Shown: positions 8,658 to 17,253, counted from the stretch's first letter. The stretch is DNA of 64,000 bases from Micromonospora rifamycinica (GCF_900090265.1 NZ_LT607752.1:5524001-5588000), one strand, 5' to 3'. Program-made: numbers and translations. Notes: generated by a model from the sequence alone, not told the origin.

Positions 8658-9230
8658 TCAGTGCGCCCCGGGCGGGCGGGTCTCGTGGATGGCCAGCTCC
8701 TCGGCGCTCGCGCCGCCGCCGGCCGCGCCCGCGTCGTACGCGATGCTGTCGGTCTCCTGGTCGGTGCGGGCGCCCTCGTCCGGTTCGACCAGGCGGCCCA
8801 CCTGCGCGTCGGCGACCGTGCCGAGCTGACCGTGGTCGTAGATCGAGACCGGGGAGTTCGGGTCCGAGGTCGGCCCCGGGTCCAGCACGTCGGCGTCGAG
8901 CTGGGCCTGGGCGGCGGCCTCCTCGTTCTCCGCCTCGGCGGCGATGTCCGGGTCGACCGGTCCGGCCAGCGGGTCGTCGGCCCGCCGCTCGTACTGCTCG
9001 CGGTCGAGCTTGTAGTCCAGCGACTCCCCGTCGAGCTGCTCCTCGGCGGTGGTGCCGAAATCGTCGACGGCCACCGGGGTGCGGTCCCCGGGCAGCTGCG
9101 CCGGGTCCGGACCGTCCGCCTCGCGGCCGGTCAGGACGTCGTCGTGGGCGGTGGAGTCGTCGTCGGCGGTGTCGGGCAGGCCGAGCGCCTCGGGGTCGGA
9201 CACGGGGGTCGGGAACTCGTCGTCGCGCAT
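8658..9230 (-). CDS. DUF5709 family acidic protein
   Basis: A 190-residue, strongly acidic, low-complexity soluble protein. The GTTAEEQLDGESLDYKLDRE segment and the C-terminal RLVEPDEGA...D..A.D.GAAGGGASAEELAIH match the actinobacterial DUF5709 pattern as I know it. The family's function is unknown. There is no signal peptide, membrane segment or catalytic motif. The gene stands alone, convergent with the response-regulator gene. Confidence 0.75.
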   Translation of the reverse strand: MRDDEFPTPVSDPEALGLPDTADDDSTAHDDVLTGREADGPDPAQLPGDRTPVAVDDFGTTAEEQLDGESLDYKLDREQYERRADDPLAGPVDPDIAAEAENEEAAAQAQLDADVLDPGPTSDPNSPVSIYDHGQLGTVADAQVGRLVEPDEGARTDQETDSIAYDAGAAGGGASAEELAIHETRPPGAH

Positions 9231-9303
9231 GGCTGAGCACTACCCACTGCCACGGCCCGGGTAACCGGGTCCAGCCTCCCGGATCGGGACGAAGGCACCG
9301 AAA

Positions 9304-10098
9304 TCAGTCGCGGTACCCGGGTGACTCGTCCTCGGCGTGCAGCACACACCAGATCACCTTGCCGTCCGGGAGCGGGGTGCTGCCCCAGCATCGGGCCACC
9401 GTGTCGATCAGCAGCAGCCCCCGGCCGCCGGCCGAGGTGAGCGGTGCCGGCCCCGCGTACCAGGGCTGCCGTGGGCTGTGGTCCCGGACGGCCAGGTGCA
9501 GGGTGCCGTCCGCCGGGGCCAGCCGCAGCGTCATCGGGGTGCCGGCGTGCGCCACCACGTTGTTGACCAGCTCGGTGACCGCGATACAGGCCGGCTCGGT
9601 CAGCTCCGGCACCCCCCACCGGTCGCAGCCGTCGGTGACCAGTTGCCGTGCCCGGCGTGCCGCCCCGACCGTCGGCGTGAACTCCTCGGTCAGCACCGCC
9701 GCCATCGGCTTGCGGGCCAACGCGGCCAGTGCCTCGTCCGCGGTGCGGAAGACCGCCAGCTCACCCGCGGCCACCCCGGTGACCGCCCCGGCCGGGTCGA
9801 TCACCAGCAGCTCGGCGGCGGGCCAGTCGACCACCTCCTGCCGTACCCCGGCCAACAGCCGGCCGACGGTCGGTCCAGCGCCCCGCAGCCCGGCCAGGTC
9901 GACCACGATCGGACCGGGCCGGTCGACGAGGCGGGCGAGCAGCGCGTCGCGCACCCCGTCGAGATCCGTCGGGGCCAGCTCCCCGCTGAGCCGGACCAGC
10001 GCCGAGGTGTCGTCGGCCACTACCCGGCAGCCCGCCCCGGCCGGGCGGACCGTCGCGGCGGAGCCGGGCCGGGCCGGCGGCCGGTCAGCGACGCTCAC
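9304..10098 (-). CDS. STAS plus HATPase regulatory protein
   Basis: A 264-residue protein that joins an N-terminal STAS-like domain (about 30-115: VRLSGELAPTDLDGVRDALL, VVDLAGL) to a C-terminal RsbW-like ATPase domain (about 145-255: TELVNNVVAHAG as N box, VRDHS, GGRGLLLIDTVA). Proteins of this layout belong to partner-switching control of alternative sigma factors; the target is unknown. GTG 10098 was chosen because AGGGGA lies about 7 bases upstream and conserved sequence follows; the longer frame upstream is a shadow of the GT4 gene. Confidence 0.8.
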   Translation of the reverse strand: MSVADRPPARPGSAATVRPAGAGCRVVADDTSALVRLSGELAPTDLDGVRDALLARLVDRPGPIVVDLAGLRGAGPTVGRLLAGVRQEVVDWPAAELLVIDPAGAVTGVAAGELAVFRTADEALAALARKPMAAVLTEEFTPTVGAARRARQLVTDGCDRWGVPELTEPACIAVTELVNNVVAHAGTPMTLRLAPADGTLHLAVRDHSPRQPWYAGPAPLTSAGGRGLLLIDTVARCWGSTPLPDGKVIWCVLHAEDESPGYRD

Positions 10099-10431
10099 CG
10101 TCGTTCCCCTCGTCGCGGCCGCAGGCGGACGGCCGCCGTGGGGCACCGGGCGACGCCGGGCCGGGCGAGGGGGTACGTCGTCGCGGTGTCGGTCCCGCCG
10201 GCCACCGTGGCGGCCCCGGCGGGGATGCGGGTCATCGGCATCTCTGCCCGGTACCCCCGAGCGGGCCGGGTCATACCGGGGCGGGACCACGGATCGCGGT
10301 GGAGCGTCACCGCCCACACCCGGCCCGACCAGCGCTGACCGGTTCCGATCTGCGAGGTTTCGGGGTGTAGGCCCGAGGTTAATGGGACGCTCTGACCGGA
10401 CCATCCCTCGCAGATCGCATGGAGGTGCACC
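10099..10431 (+). promoter_or_regulatory. 333-bp divergent promoter region with an 11-bp inverted repeat
   Basis: Non-coding region between the STAS/HATPase gene (minus) and the GT4 gene (plus). GATCTGCGAGG (10347-10357) and CCTCGCAGATC (10406-10416) are perfect inverted copies 48 bases apart; the second ends six bases before the GGAGGT ribosome site (10421-10426). This could fold in the mRNA leader or be a split operator. AT-richer bases (GGTTAAT near 10377) lie between the arms and may mark a promoter. I see no gene here. Confidence 0.5.
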
Positions 10432-11709
10432 ATGCGCGTCGGCCTCGTCTGCGCGCACGCCGGGCCGTCCCGGCCCGCGGAAGGACCACCCGTCGGCACC
10501 CACGAGCACGTCGCGCGGGTCGCCGGGGAACTGGCCGTGCGTGGCCACGACGTCCGGGTGTACGAGCGCCGCGACGACCCGGCCCTGCCGGCGAGCGCGG
10601 AGATCGACGGCTACCGGGTGGAACGGGTGCCCGTCGGCCCGGCCCGGCCCGCCGGCACCGCCGAGCTGGTCGGGTACGTCTCCGAGTTCGGCCGCTGGCT
10701 GGCCGACCGCTGGGTCGGGGAGTGGACGCCGGAGGTGGTGCACGGGCACTACTGGGTCGGTGGCCTGGCCGCCGCGCACGCGGTCCGCGAGACGGACATC
10801 CCGGTGGTGCAGACCTTCCACTCGCTCGGCATCGAGCAACGACGCCACCTCGGCCGGGAGTACGACGGCCCCGGTGAGCGGATACCGCTGGAACGGGCGC
10901 TCACCCGGGCGGTGGACATGGCCGTCGCCCAGTGCAGCGACGAGGTCGACGAGCTGACCCGGATGGGGTTGCGACGCGCCTCGGTGGCGATGGTGCCGAC
11001 CGGGGTGGACATCGAGCGGTTCCACCCCGACGGCGAGGCGGCCCCCCGGGACCAGCGGGCCCGGATCCTCTCCGTCGGCGGGCTCTCCGCCGGGCACGGC
11101 CAGGACGACCTGATCCGGGCGATGCGGCTGGTCGGCGACGCGGAGTTGGTGATCGCCGGTGGACCGCCACCGGACCAGTTGGCCACCCACGCCGAGGCCC
11201 GGCGGCTGCGCGAGCTGGCCGAGCGCGCCGGGGTGGGCGACCAGGTCACCCTGGTCGGTGCGGTGCCGCACGACCAGTTGGCGACCTGGTACCGCTCCGC
11301 CGACGTGGTGGCCTGCACCCCGCACTACGCGTCCGCCGGTCGGGTCTCCCTGGAGGCGATGGCCTGCGGGATACCGGTGGTCGGCTACGCCATGGGCGGG
11401 ATCGCCGACGCGGTGGTCGACGAGGTCACCGGCCGGCTGGTCCCGCCGGGCGACATCCGGACGCTCGGGATGACGCTGCGGCGGCTGCTCGCCGACAACG
11501 CCGGACGGTTCGCGTACGGGCACGCGGCGGTGGACCGGGTCCGGTGCAGCTACACCTGGGAACGGACGGCGGGTGCCCTGGAGCGGCTCTACGAGCGGGT
11601 GGTGGGCCGGCGGGCACCGGCCGAGGTGCCCGTCGAGGTGCCCGACACGGTGCCGGTCGACACCGACACCCCGGTCGAGGGGACGACCGCCGGCCCGGTC
11701 GGCGTCTGA
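10432..11709 (+). CDS. GT4 family glycosyltransferase
   Basis: A 425-residue GT-B enzyme. The N-terminal domain starts MRVGLVCAHAGPS and has the acceptor-side GGT-like loop (VGTHEHVARVAGELAVRGHDVRV) and VVHGHYWVGG. The C-terminal donor domain has VPTGVDIERF, ILSVGGLSAGHGQDDLI and the nucleotide-sugar E-x7-E-like segment SAGRVSLEAMACGIPVV. About 40 C-terminal residues are acidic Pro/Val/Thr-rich. The sugar and acceptor are unknown; similar actinomycete proteins are called mannosyltransferases without proof here. The start is well supported by GGAGGTGCACC. Confidence 0.88.
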   Translation: MRVGLVCAHAGPSRPAEGPPVGTHEHVARVAGELAVRGHDVRVYERRDDPALPASAEIDGYRVERVPVGPARPAGTAELVGYVSEFGRWLADRWVGEWTPEVVHGHYWVGGLAAAHAVRETDIPVVQTFHSLGIEQRRHLGREYDGPGERIPLERALTRAVDMAVAQCSDEVDELTRMGLRRASVAMVPTGVDIERFHPDGEAAPRDQRARILSVGGLSAGHGQDDLIRAMRLVGDAELVIAGGPPPDQLATHAEARRLRELAERAGVGDQVTLVGAVPHDQLATWYRSADVVACTPHYASAGRVSLEAMACGIPVVGYAMGGIADAVVDEVTGRLVPPGDIRTLGMTLRRLLADNAGRFAYGHAAVDRVRCSYTWERTAGALERLYERVVGRRAPAEVPVEVPDTVPVDTDTPVEGTTAGPVGV

Positions 11710-11769
11710 GCGGTCCGCCCGGCCCGCGGTGTTCGGCCGGGCGGGGTGGCCGCTGGGCGCGGGGCCGGC

Positions 11770-12714
11770 CTACGACCGGCGGTTGGCTGCGGCGGTACGC
11801 GGGCCGGCCAGGTGCGCCGGTCGGTCGGGTGCGGGGACGACACCCACCATGACGCGTTCCGGCGCCCGGGTCACCGCCTGGTGGTGGTGCTGGGGCGCGG
11901 CGTACCGGGTGAGCCCGATCACCGAGGCGAGGGTGATCAGGAAGCCGACGGCGGCCAGCCATTCCCGGCCCGGCCAGATCTTGTCGTCCAGCAGGAGCAG
12001 CCCGACGATCGCGGCGGGCACTGCCCCGGCGGCGTCCATCGCGGCGACGGCCGCCGTGGTCGAACCGCGCTGCATCGCCAGGCCGAGCAGCAGCTGACCC
12101 ACCAGCGAGTGGACGATCAGCAGGTAGAGCAGCGGATCACGGACGAACGCCTCGGCCGACGGGGCGGAGGCGAGCGGTCGGGCGGCCACCGCGGCGGCGG
12201 AGAACGCCAATCCGGCCAGTGAGCCGAGGGCCACCGAACCGGGCGCCCCGTGCAGCCGTACCGCGAAGAAGCCGAGCAGCCCGATCCCGCCGAGGGCCGC
12301 CGTCAGGGCGATCAGGCCGGCGGTGCCGAGCCCCTTGGAGGGGGCCGGTTGGGCGGAGAGCACCAGCGCGGTGATCCCGGCGAAGAGCAGCACCAGCAGC
12401 GCCACCTCGGCGGCGGGCAGCCGCCACTTGAGCACCACCACCCCGAGCAGCGCGGTCACCCCCAGCCCGGCCGCCACGCTCGCCTGGACCAGGAACAACG
12501 GCAGATCCCGGCGGGCCAGGAAGGCCAGCACGAAACCGATGACCTGGCAGAGTAGCCCGACCAGGTACGTCCGGTGCCCGGCCAGCCGCAGCAGCAGACC
12601 CGGGTCGAAGGTGTGGTGCACGGTCGTCCGGGCGGCGGCGACCGACTGGAGCATGTTGGCGAAGCCGTACGCGACGATCATCGCCGCGAGGAAGCACCAA
12701 CCGGAGGACACCAC
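11770..12714 (-). CDS. EamA/DMT-type integral membrane protein
   Basis: A 314-residue protein with about nine or ten hydrophobic segments spread evenly through residues 1-275 and a hydrophilic, His/Arg/Pro-rich tail. The repeated half-structure and the VGLLLLDDKIWPGREWLAAVGF segment fit the drug/metabolite transporter (EamA-like) superfamily. The substrate is unknown. It ends convergently 60 bp from the GT4 gene and lies 27 bp downstream of hisN on the same strand, so it may be co-transcribed with hisN. Confidence 0.7.
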   Translation of the reverse strand: MVSSGWCFLAAMIVAYGFANMLQSVAAARTTVHHTFDPGLLLRLAGHRTYLVGLLCQVIGFVLAFLARRDLPLFLVQASVAAGLGVTALLGVVVLKWRLPAAEVALLVLLFAGITALVLSAQPAPSKGLGTAGLIALTAALGGIGLLGFFAVRLHGAPGSVALGSLAGLAFSAAAVAARPLASAPSAEAFVRDPLLYLLIVHSLVGQLLLGLAMQRGSTTAAVAAMDAAGAVPAAIVGLLLLDDKIWPGREWLAAVGFLITLASVIGLTRYAAPQHHHQAVTRAPERVMVGVVPAPDRPAHLAGPRTAAANRRS

Positions 12715-12741
12715 CTGGCGAGGATAAGGGGTTGCGTGGGT

Positions 12742-13560
12742 TCAGCGCGCGGTTGGCCGACCCAGCCGGGACAGGACGTCGGTGTGCAGCAGCCCGTTGG
12801 TGGCGATCGCGCTGATCTCGCCGGATGCCGTCCCACCAGGGGCGGGAACCCCCTCGCGGGTGGTCACGGTACCCCCGGCGGCGGTGACGATCGGCACCAA
12901 CGCGGCGACGTCCCAGAGCGAGAGTTCCGGCTCCACCATCACGTCCAGTGCCCCCTCGGCCAGCAACATGTAGCCGTAGAAGTCGCCGTACGCGCGGCTG
13001 CGCCAGGTGTCCCGCATCAACTGGAGCACCGCGTCCAGCCGGCCGGCCGCCTCCCAGCCGGTCAGCGAGGAGTAGCAGAAGCTGGCGTCGGCGAGGTCGC
13101 CCACCCCGGAGACCCGGATCGGCTCGCCGGAGGAGGCGTCCGGGCCGGCGTACGCGCCCATGCCGGAGGCGCCCCACCAGCGCCGGCCCAGGGCAGGGGC
13201 GGAGACCAGGCCGGCCACCGGCCGGTCCCCTTCCAGCAGGGCGATCAGGGTCGCCCATACGGGTACCCCCCGGACGAAGTTCTTGGTGCCGTCGATGGGG
13301 TCGATCACCCAGCGCCGGTCGTCCGGGCCGGTCGCCGGCTGTTCGCCGTACTCCTCGCCGAGCAGCCCGTCGCCGGGCCGGTGGGTGGCCAGCAACGCCC
13401 GGATCGCCCGCTCCACCGAGGTGTCCGCGTCGGAGACGGGAGTGAGGTCCGGTTTGGCGGTCACCCGCAGATCCAGCGCCCGGAACCGGGCCATGGAGAT
13501 GGCGTCGGCAGCATCCGCGAGCCGATGAGCAAGATCGATGTCCGCCGCATACCCCGTCAC
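12742..13560 (-). CDS. hisN: Histidinol-phosphatase, inositol monophosphatase family
   Basis: A 272-residue Mg-dependent phosphatase. The family metal-binding motifs are present: LLGEEYGE (about 66-73), DPIDGTKNFVRG (about 86-97) and the late WDVAALVPIV (about 217-226). The overall form follows actinobacterial HisN, which hydrolyses L-histidinol phosphate in the penultimate His-synthesis step; an inositol-phosphatase role cannot be fully excluded. GTG/ATG 13560 gives the usual start shortly before the first helix. Its upstream region is an unusual pyrimidine tract. Confidence 0.85.
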   Translation of the reverse strand: MTGYAADIDLAHRLADAADAISMARFRALDLRVTAKPDLTPVSDADTSVERAIRALLATHRPGDGLLGEEYGEQPATGPDDRRWVIDPIDGTKNFVRGVPVWATLIALLEGDRPVAGLVSAPALGRRWWGASGMGAYAGPDASSGEPIRVSGVGDLADASFCYSSLTGWEAAGRLDAVLQLMRDTWRSRAYGDFYGYMLLAEGALDVMVEPELSLWDVAALVPIVTAAGGTVTTREGVPAPGGTASGEISAIATNGLLHTDVLSRLGRPTAR

Positions 13561-13564
13561 CCCG

Positions 13565-13714
13565 AAACCCTAACCCCCCACCTCTCCTACACCCCCGCCC
13601 CTCCCCTCCCACCCCCGTCTTTCCCGCCCACCCCCACCTCCCGCCCCTCTCCCGCCCCCACCCCCTCTTCCGCCCCTCCTGCCCCTCCGCCCCTCCTGCC
13701 CCTCCGCCCCTCCC
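13565..13714. repeat. 150-bp C/T tract upstream of hisN
   Basis: The plus strand is almost free of purines from just upstream of the hisN start to the first inverted repeat; it is made of CCCCTCC/CCCGCCC-type runs, with CCCCTCCGCCCCTCCTG repeated near the end. The minus (hisN sense) strand is therefore G/A-rich with many G runs. It could form a G-quadruplex or triplex in the hisN leader. It is not coding. Confidence 0.8.
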
Positions 13715-13777
13715 CGGTGATCAAGAGGTTCAAGTCACCGGCAAGCGCGCCCCCCACCCCAAACCTCTTGATCACCG
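13715..13777. repeat. Inverted-repeat element, copy 1 (GTGATCAAGAGGTT arms)
   Basis: CGGTGATCAAGAGGTT (13715-13730) is matched by its exact inverse (13762-13777) with a 31-base spacer. Each arm holds the palindrome TGATCA. See copy 2 at 13818-13882, which has the same arm sequence and the same spacer length. Confidence 0.9.
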
Positions 13778-13817
13778 ACCGCCAACGTGGTCTCGCCCGT
13801 CTGCCCGGCTGATGGGT

Positions 13818-13882
13818 CCGGTGATCAAGAGGTTTGGGGCATCGGGTGGCCGGTGGGGTGACGCGAACCTCTTGATCACCGG
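13818..13882. repeat. Inverted-repeat element, copy 2 (GTGATCAAGAGGTT arms)
   Basis: CCGGTGATCAAGAGGTT (13818-13834) and its exact inverse (13866-13882) flank a 31-base spacer whose sequence differs from copy 1. Both copies sit between hisN and rsgA. Conserved arms around a variable, equal-length spacer look like a dispersed palindromic element rather than a simple terminator. The stretch 13561-13938 holds nothing else that I can identify. Confidence 0.9.
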
Positions 13883-13938
13883 GGTGGGTCGACTACGTGC
13901 GGAGCGTCGGGGTGGGGGGTGCGGGGGAGGGGGCGGGG

Positions 13939-15018
13939 TCAGGAGCCGGCGAGGGGGTCGCCGGGGTTGCGCTCGGGCTCGCGGGGGTCGCCGTCGCCGG
14001 ACCGGGAGGCCAGCAGCCGACGGTACGAGGCCAGCCGGCGTTGGTCAGCCTTGCCGGTGGCCACCCACGCGTCCAGCGCGCAGTCCGCCTCGTCCGGGGT
14101 GTGCGGGCAGTTCGGTGGGCAGTCCACCGTCCCCTCCACCAGATCGGGGAAGCCGTGCAGCAGGCTCTCGGCCGAGACGTGGGCCAGCCCGAAGCTGCGG
14201 ACCCCTGGGGTGTCCACGATCCAGCCGGGGTCGCCGTCGGCGTCCGGGGTCCGGGGCAGCCGCAACGCCACCGCGCTGGTCGAGGTGTGCCGGCCCCGGC
14301 CGATCGCGCTGACCACGCCGACCGTCCGCAGCGCGTCCGGCACCAGCCGGTTGACCAGCGTCGACTTGCCGACCCCGGAGTGTCCCACCAGCACCGACAC
14401 CCGGCCGGCGAGCAGGGTGCGCAGCGCGTCCAGGTCGGAGTCCGGCCGGACCAGCACGTACGGCAGCTCCAGCTCGGCGTAGTAGCCGACCACCTGGTCC
14501 GGGCCGGCCAGGTCGGCCTTGGTCAGGCAGAGCAGCGGCTCGATACCGGCGTCGTACGCGGCGACCAGGCAGCGGTCGATGAATCCGGTCCGGGGCGGCG
14601 GGTCGGCCAGCGCGCTGACGATCACGAGCTGGTCGGCGTTGGCGACCACCACCCGTTCGTGCCGCCCCTCGGCGGTGTTCTCGTCGTCGTCGGCGGTGCG
14701 CCGCAGCGCCGAGCGCCGTTCGACGATCCGGACGATCCGGGCCAGCGCCCCGTCCGCGCCGGACACGTCGCCGACCAGGCTCACCCGGTCGCCGACCACC
14801 ACCGACTTGCGGCCCAGCTCGCGCGCCCGCATGGCGGTGACCGCGCCGTCGTCGGGGGTGTCCGGGAGCACGCAGGTGTACCGGCCCCGGTCGACGGCGA
14901 TCACGAACCCGTCCACCGCGTCGTCGTGCCGGGGGCGGGTCCGGGTACGCGGACGCGAGGACCGGCCGGGCCGGATCCGTACGTCGTCCTCGTCGTACTC
15001 CCGTCGTCTGGTCGTCAG
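13939..15018 (-). CDS. rsgA: Ribosome small-subunit biogenesis GTPase RsgA (YjeQ), CTG start proposed
   Basis: Circularly permuted GTPase that helps 30S maturation. G4 is LTKAD, then G1 GHSGVGKSTL and G3 DTPGVRSFG; the C-terminal zinc site is CPPNCPHTPDEADC. An internal GTG at 14916 would lose a conserved basic N-terminus. Reading on in frame gives TTRRREYDEDDVRIRPG, the usual actinobacterial N-terminus, up to a CTG at 15018, with a stop (the aroA TGA) seven codons further up and no ATG, GTG or TTG between. GGAGGGGG lies six bases before this CTG. The product is 359 residues from CTG. It is 18 bp downstream of aroA on the same strand. Confidence 0.88.
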   Translation of the reverse strand: MTTRRREYDEDDVRIRPGRSSRPRTRTRPRHDDAVDGFVIAVDRGRYTCVLPDTPDDGAVTAMRARELGRKSVVVGDRVSLVGDVSGADGALARIVRIVERRSALRRTADDDENTAEGRHERVVVANADQLVIVSALADPPPRTGFIDRCLVAAYDAGIEPLLCLTKADLAGPDQVVGYYAELELPYVLVRPDSDLDALRTLLAGRVSVLVGHSGVGKSTLVNRLVPDALRTVGVVSAIGRGRHTSTSAVALRLPRTPDADGDPGWIVDTPGVRSFGLAHVSAESLLHGFPDLVEGTVDCPPNCPHTPDEADCALDAWVATGKADQRRLASYRRLLASRSGDGDPREPERNPGDPLAGS

Positions 15019-15036
15019 GACCTGCCCCCTCCGCCG

Positions 15037-16344
15037 TCAGCTCTCGCCGGTCACCATCGCCGACCATAGTGCCGGGAACTCCGGCATGGTCTTCGAGGTG
15101 CACGCCACGTCGTCCACCTCGATGCCGCCGACGACGAGCCCGGCGACCGCGGCGGCGTGTGCCATCCGGTGGTCGGCGTAGGTGCGGAAGGCACCCCCGC
15201 GCAGGGGCCGGGGCCGGATCTCCAGCCCGTCGGCGGTCTCGGTGAGGTCGGCCCCGAGGGCGGTGAACCCACGGGCCAGGGCGGCGAGCCGGTCGGTCTC
15301 GTGCCCCCGGATGTGCCCGACCCCGGTGAAGGTGGACGGCGAGTCGGCCAGCAGGGCCAGGGCGGTCAGCACCGGGGTCAGCTCGCTGACGTCGGACAGG
15401 TCGGCGGACAGGCCGTGCACGGTGCCGGTGCCGCGGACGGTGAGCCCGGCGGTGGTCAGGGTCACCTCGCCGCCCATCCGGTGCAGCAGGGAGCGGAGCT
15501 GCTCGACCGGCTGGACGCTGCTGTGCGGCCACCCCTGCAACGTCACCTCACCGCCGGTGAGCAGGGCGGCGGCGAAGAACGGCACCGCGCCGGAGAGGTC
15601 GGGCTCGATCTCCCAGCTCCGGCCGGCGAGCGGTCCCGGCTCGACCACCCAGAGATCGGCGACGCTGTCGTCGACGGCCGCCCCGGCGGCCCGCAGCATC
15701 TGCACCGTCATCCGCAGGTGCGGCGCGGACGGCACCGGCGGCCCCTCGTGCCGGACCACCACGCCCCGGTCGAAGCGTGCCCCGGCGAGCAGCAGGCCGG
15801 AGACGAGCTGACTGGAGGCGGAGGCGTCGATCACCACCTCGCCGCCGGTGACCCGGCCGCCGCCCTGCACCACCAGGGGCAGGCTGCCGGTGGCCGGCGT
15901 GTCGATCCGGACGCCGAGGGAACGCAGCGCGCCGATCAGCGGGCCGAGCGGCCGGACCCGGGCCTGCGGGTCGCCGTCGAAGGTGACCCGGCCCTCGGTG
16001 AGGCCGGCGACCGGCGGGACGAACCGCATCACCGTGCCGGCGAGCCCCACGTCGACGTGGGCCGGGCCGACCAGCCGGTGCGGCCGGACCAGCCAACGCT
16101 CGTCGTCGGAGACCGACACGTGCGCGCCCATCGCGCGCAGCCCGCCCGCCATCAACTCGGTGTCCCGGGCGCGCAGCGGCCCATGCAGCGTCGACGGGCC
16201 GCCGGCCAGGGCGCTGAGCACCAGGGCGCGGGCGGTCATCGACTTGGAGCCGGGCAGGCGGAGCGTCGCCGTCACCGGGTCACTGGCGGTCGGTGCGGTC
16301 CAGGGCTGTTGCGCACGGGTGGCGGTCAGGTTTCCCACGGTCAC
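15037..16344 (-). CDS. aroA: 3-phosphoshikimate 1-carboxyvinyltransferase (EPSP synthase)
   Basis: A 435-residue shikimate-pathway enzyme joining PEP to shikimate 3-phosphate. Signatures are LPGSKSMTARAL (about 30-41), GLAGTVMRFVPPVAGL (PEP site), SASSQLVSGLLLAGAR, DLSDVSELTPVLTALALLA and GHIRGHETDRL. Length is normal for the actinobacterial form. It is directly upstream of rsgA, as in many actinomycetes. It diverges from the SRAP gene across 95 bp. Confidence 0.93.
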   Translation of the reverse strand: MTVGNLTATRAQQPWTAPTASDPVTATLRLPGSKSMTARALVLSALAGGPSTLHGPLRARDTELMAGGLRAMGAHVSVSDDERWLVRPHRLVGPAHVDVGLAGTVMRFVPPVAGLTEGRVTFDGDPQARVRPLGPLIGALRSLGVRIDTPATGSLPLVVQGGGRVTGGEVVIDASASSQLVSGLLLAGARFDRGVVVRHEGPPVPSAPHLRMTVQMLRAAGAAVDDSVADLWVVEPGPLAGRSWEIEPDLSGAVPFFAAALLTGGEVTLQGWPHSSVQPVEQLRSLLHRMGGEVTLTTAGLTVRGTGTVHGLSADLSDVSELTPVLTALALLADSPSTFTGVGHIRGHETDRLAALARGFTALGADLTETADGLEIRPRPLRGGAFRTYADHRMAHAAAVAGLVVGGIEVDDVACTSKTMPEFPALWSAMVTGES

Positions 16345-16439
16345 ATTCTGCCAACCCGGCGGGGGCGTCGGGTCGGCCGTCGGTCGACTCCCGGCTGTCG
16401 GGACAGCCGCCGGTGGCGCGGCGGGTTACCGTGGGCGCC

Positions 16440-17135
16440 ATGTGCGGCAGGTACGCGACGACCCGGAGCGCCGGGGACCTGAGCGCCGTCTTCGAGGCGT
16501 CGGACGACACCGACGGCGGGCTCCGGCCCGACCACAACGTCGCGCCGACCGACCCGGTGCCGGTGGTCCGGGTCGACCCGGACCGGGGGCGGGTGCTCTC
16601 GGTGGGCCGCTGGGGGCTGGTGCCGCACTGGGCGACGTCGGCCGCCGGAGCCGCCCGCATGATCAACGCGCGGGTCGAGACGGTCGCCACCAGCCGGGCG
16701 TACGCCGTGCCGTTCGCCCGCCGCCGCTGCCTGGTCCCGGCCGACGGCTGGTACGAGTGGGTGCGCCGGCGCGACGGTGGCAAGCAGCCGTACTTCATGA
16801 CCCCGCGCGACGGGTCGGTGCTGGCGCTGGCCGGTATCTGGTCGGGCCGGGAGTCGCTGACCTTCAGCGTGCTCACCACGGCGGCGGTGGGCGAGCTGGC
16901 CGAGGTGCACGACCGGATGCCGCTGCTGCTGCCCGCCGACCGGTGGGCGGACTGGCTGGCGCCGGCCGACGATCCGGCGGCGCTGCTCGTCCCCCCGTCG
17001 CCGGGGTGGCTGGCCGGGCTGGAGATCCGGCCGGTCGGTCGGGCGGTGGGCGACGTCCGTAACGACGGTCCCGGGCTGACCGAGCGGGTGGCGGTGGACC
17101 GGGAACGCTCCCACGGGGAGAGCGCCCTGTTCTGA
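16440..17135 (+). CDS. SRAP (HMCES/YedK) abasic-site DNA-crosslinking protein
   Basis: A 231-residue protein beginning MCGRY; after Met removal the catalytic Cys2 forms a thiazolidine link with abasic sites in single-stranded DNA. Other family features are NVAPTDPVPVV, WGLVPHW, MINARVET (active-site Asn and Glu), RRCLVPADGWYEW and VHDRMPLLL (active-site His). ATG 16440 is required, because Cys must be residue 2. The family is linked to SOS and replication damage; no LexA box is evident in the 95-bp promoter. Confidence 0.93.
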   Translation: MCGRYATTRSAGDLSAVFEASDDTDGGLRPDHNVAPTDPVPVVRVDPDRGRVLSVGRWGLVPHWATSAAGAARMINARVETVATSRAYAVPFARRRCLVPADGWYEWVRRRDGGKQPYFMTPRDGSVLALAGIWSGRESLTFSVLTTAAVGELAEVHDRMPLLLPADRWADWLAPADDPAALLVPPSPGWLAGLEIRPVGRAVGDVRNDGPGLTERVAVDRERSHGESALF

Positions 17136-17223
17136 TCGCAATAGGTGACATTGGCGCGCACGAATTAGCCGAGTTGTAGATGAAAAGTCGCTCGGACCTT
17201 TCGTCATCTTTCCGGCACACCTC

Positions 17224-17253
17224 TTGTCCCGGTAGCCGACAGTGCGATAGAAC
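17224..17253 (+). promoter_or_regulatory. Candidate sigma-A promoter of the whiB-like gene
   Basis: TTGTCC (17224-17229), 17-18 bases, then ATAGAAC (17247-17253). It sits in an AT-richer 200-bp intergenic stretch, about 85 bp before the whiB start. Assigned by pattern only. Confidence 0.45.
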
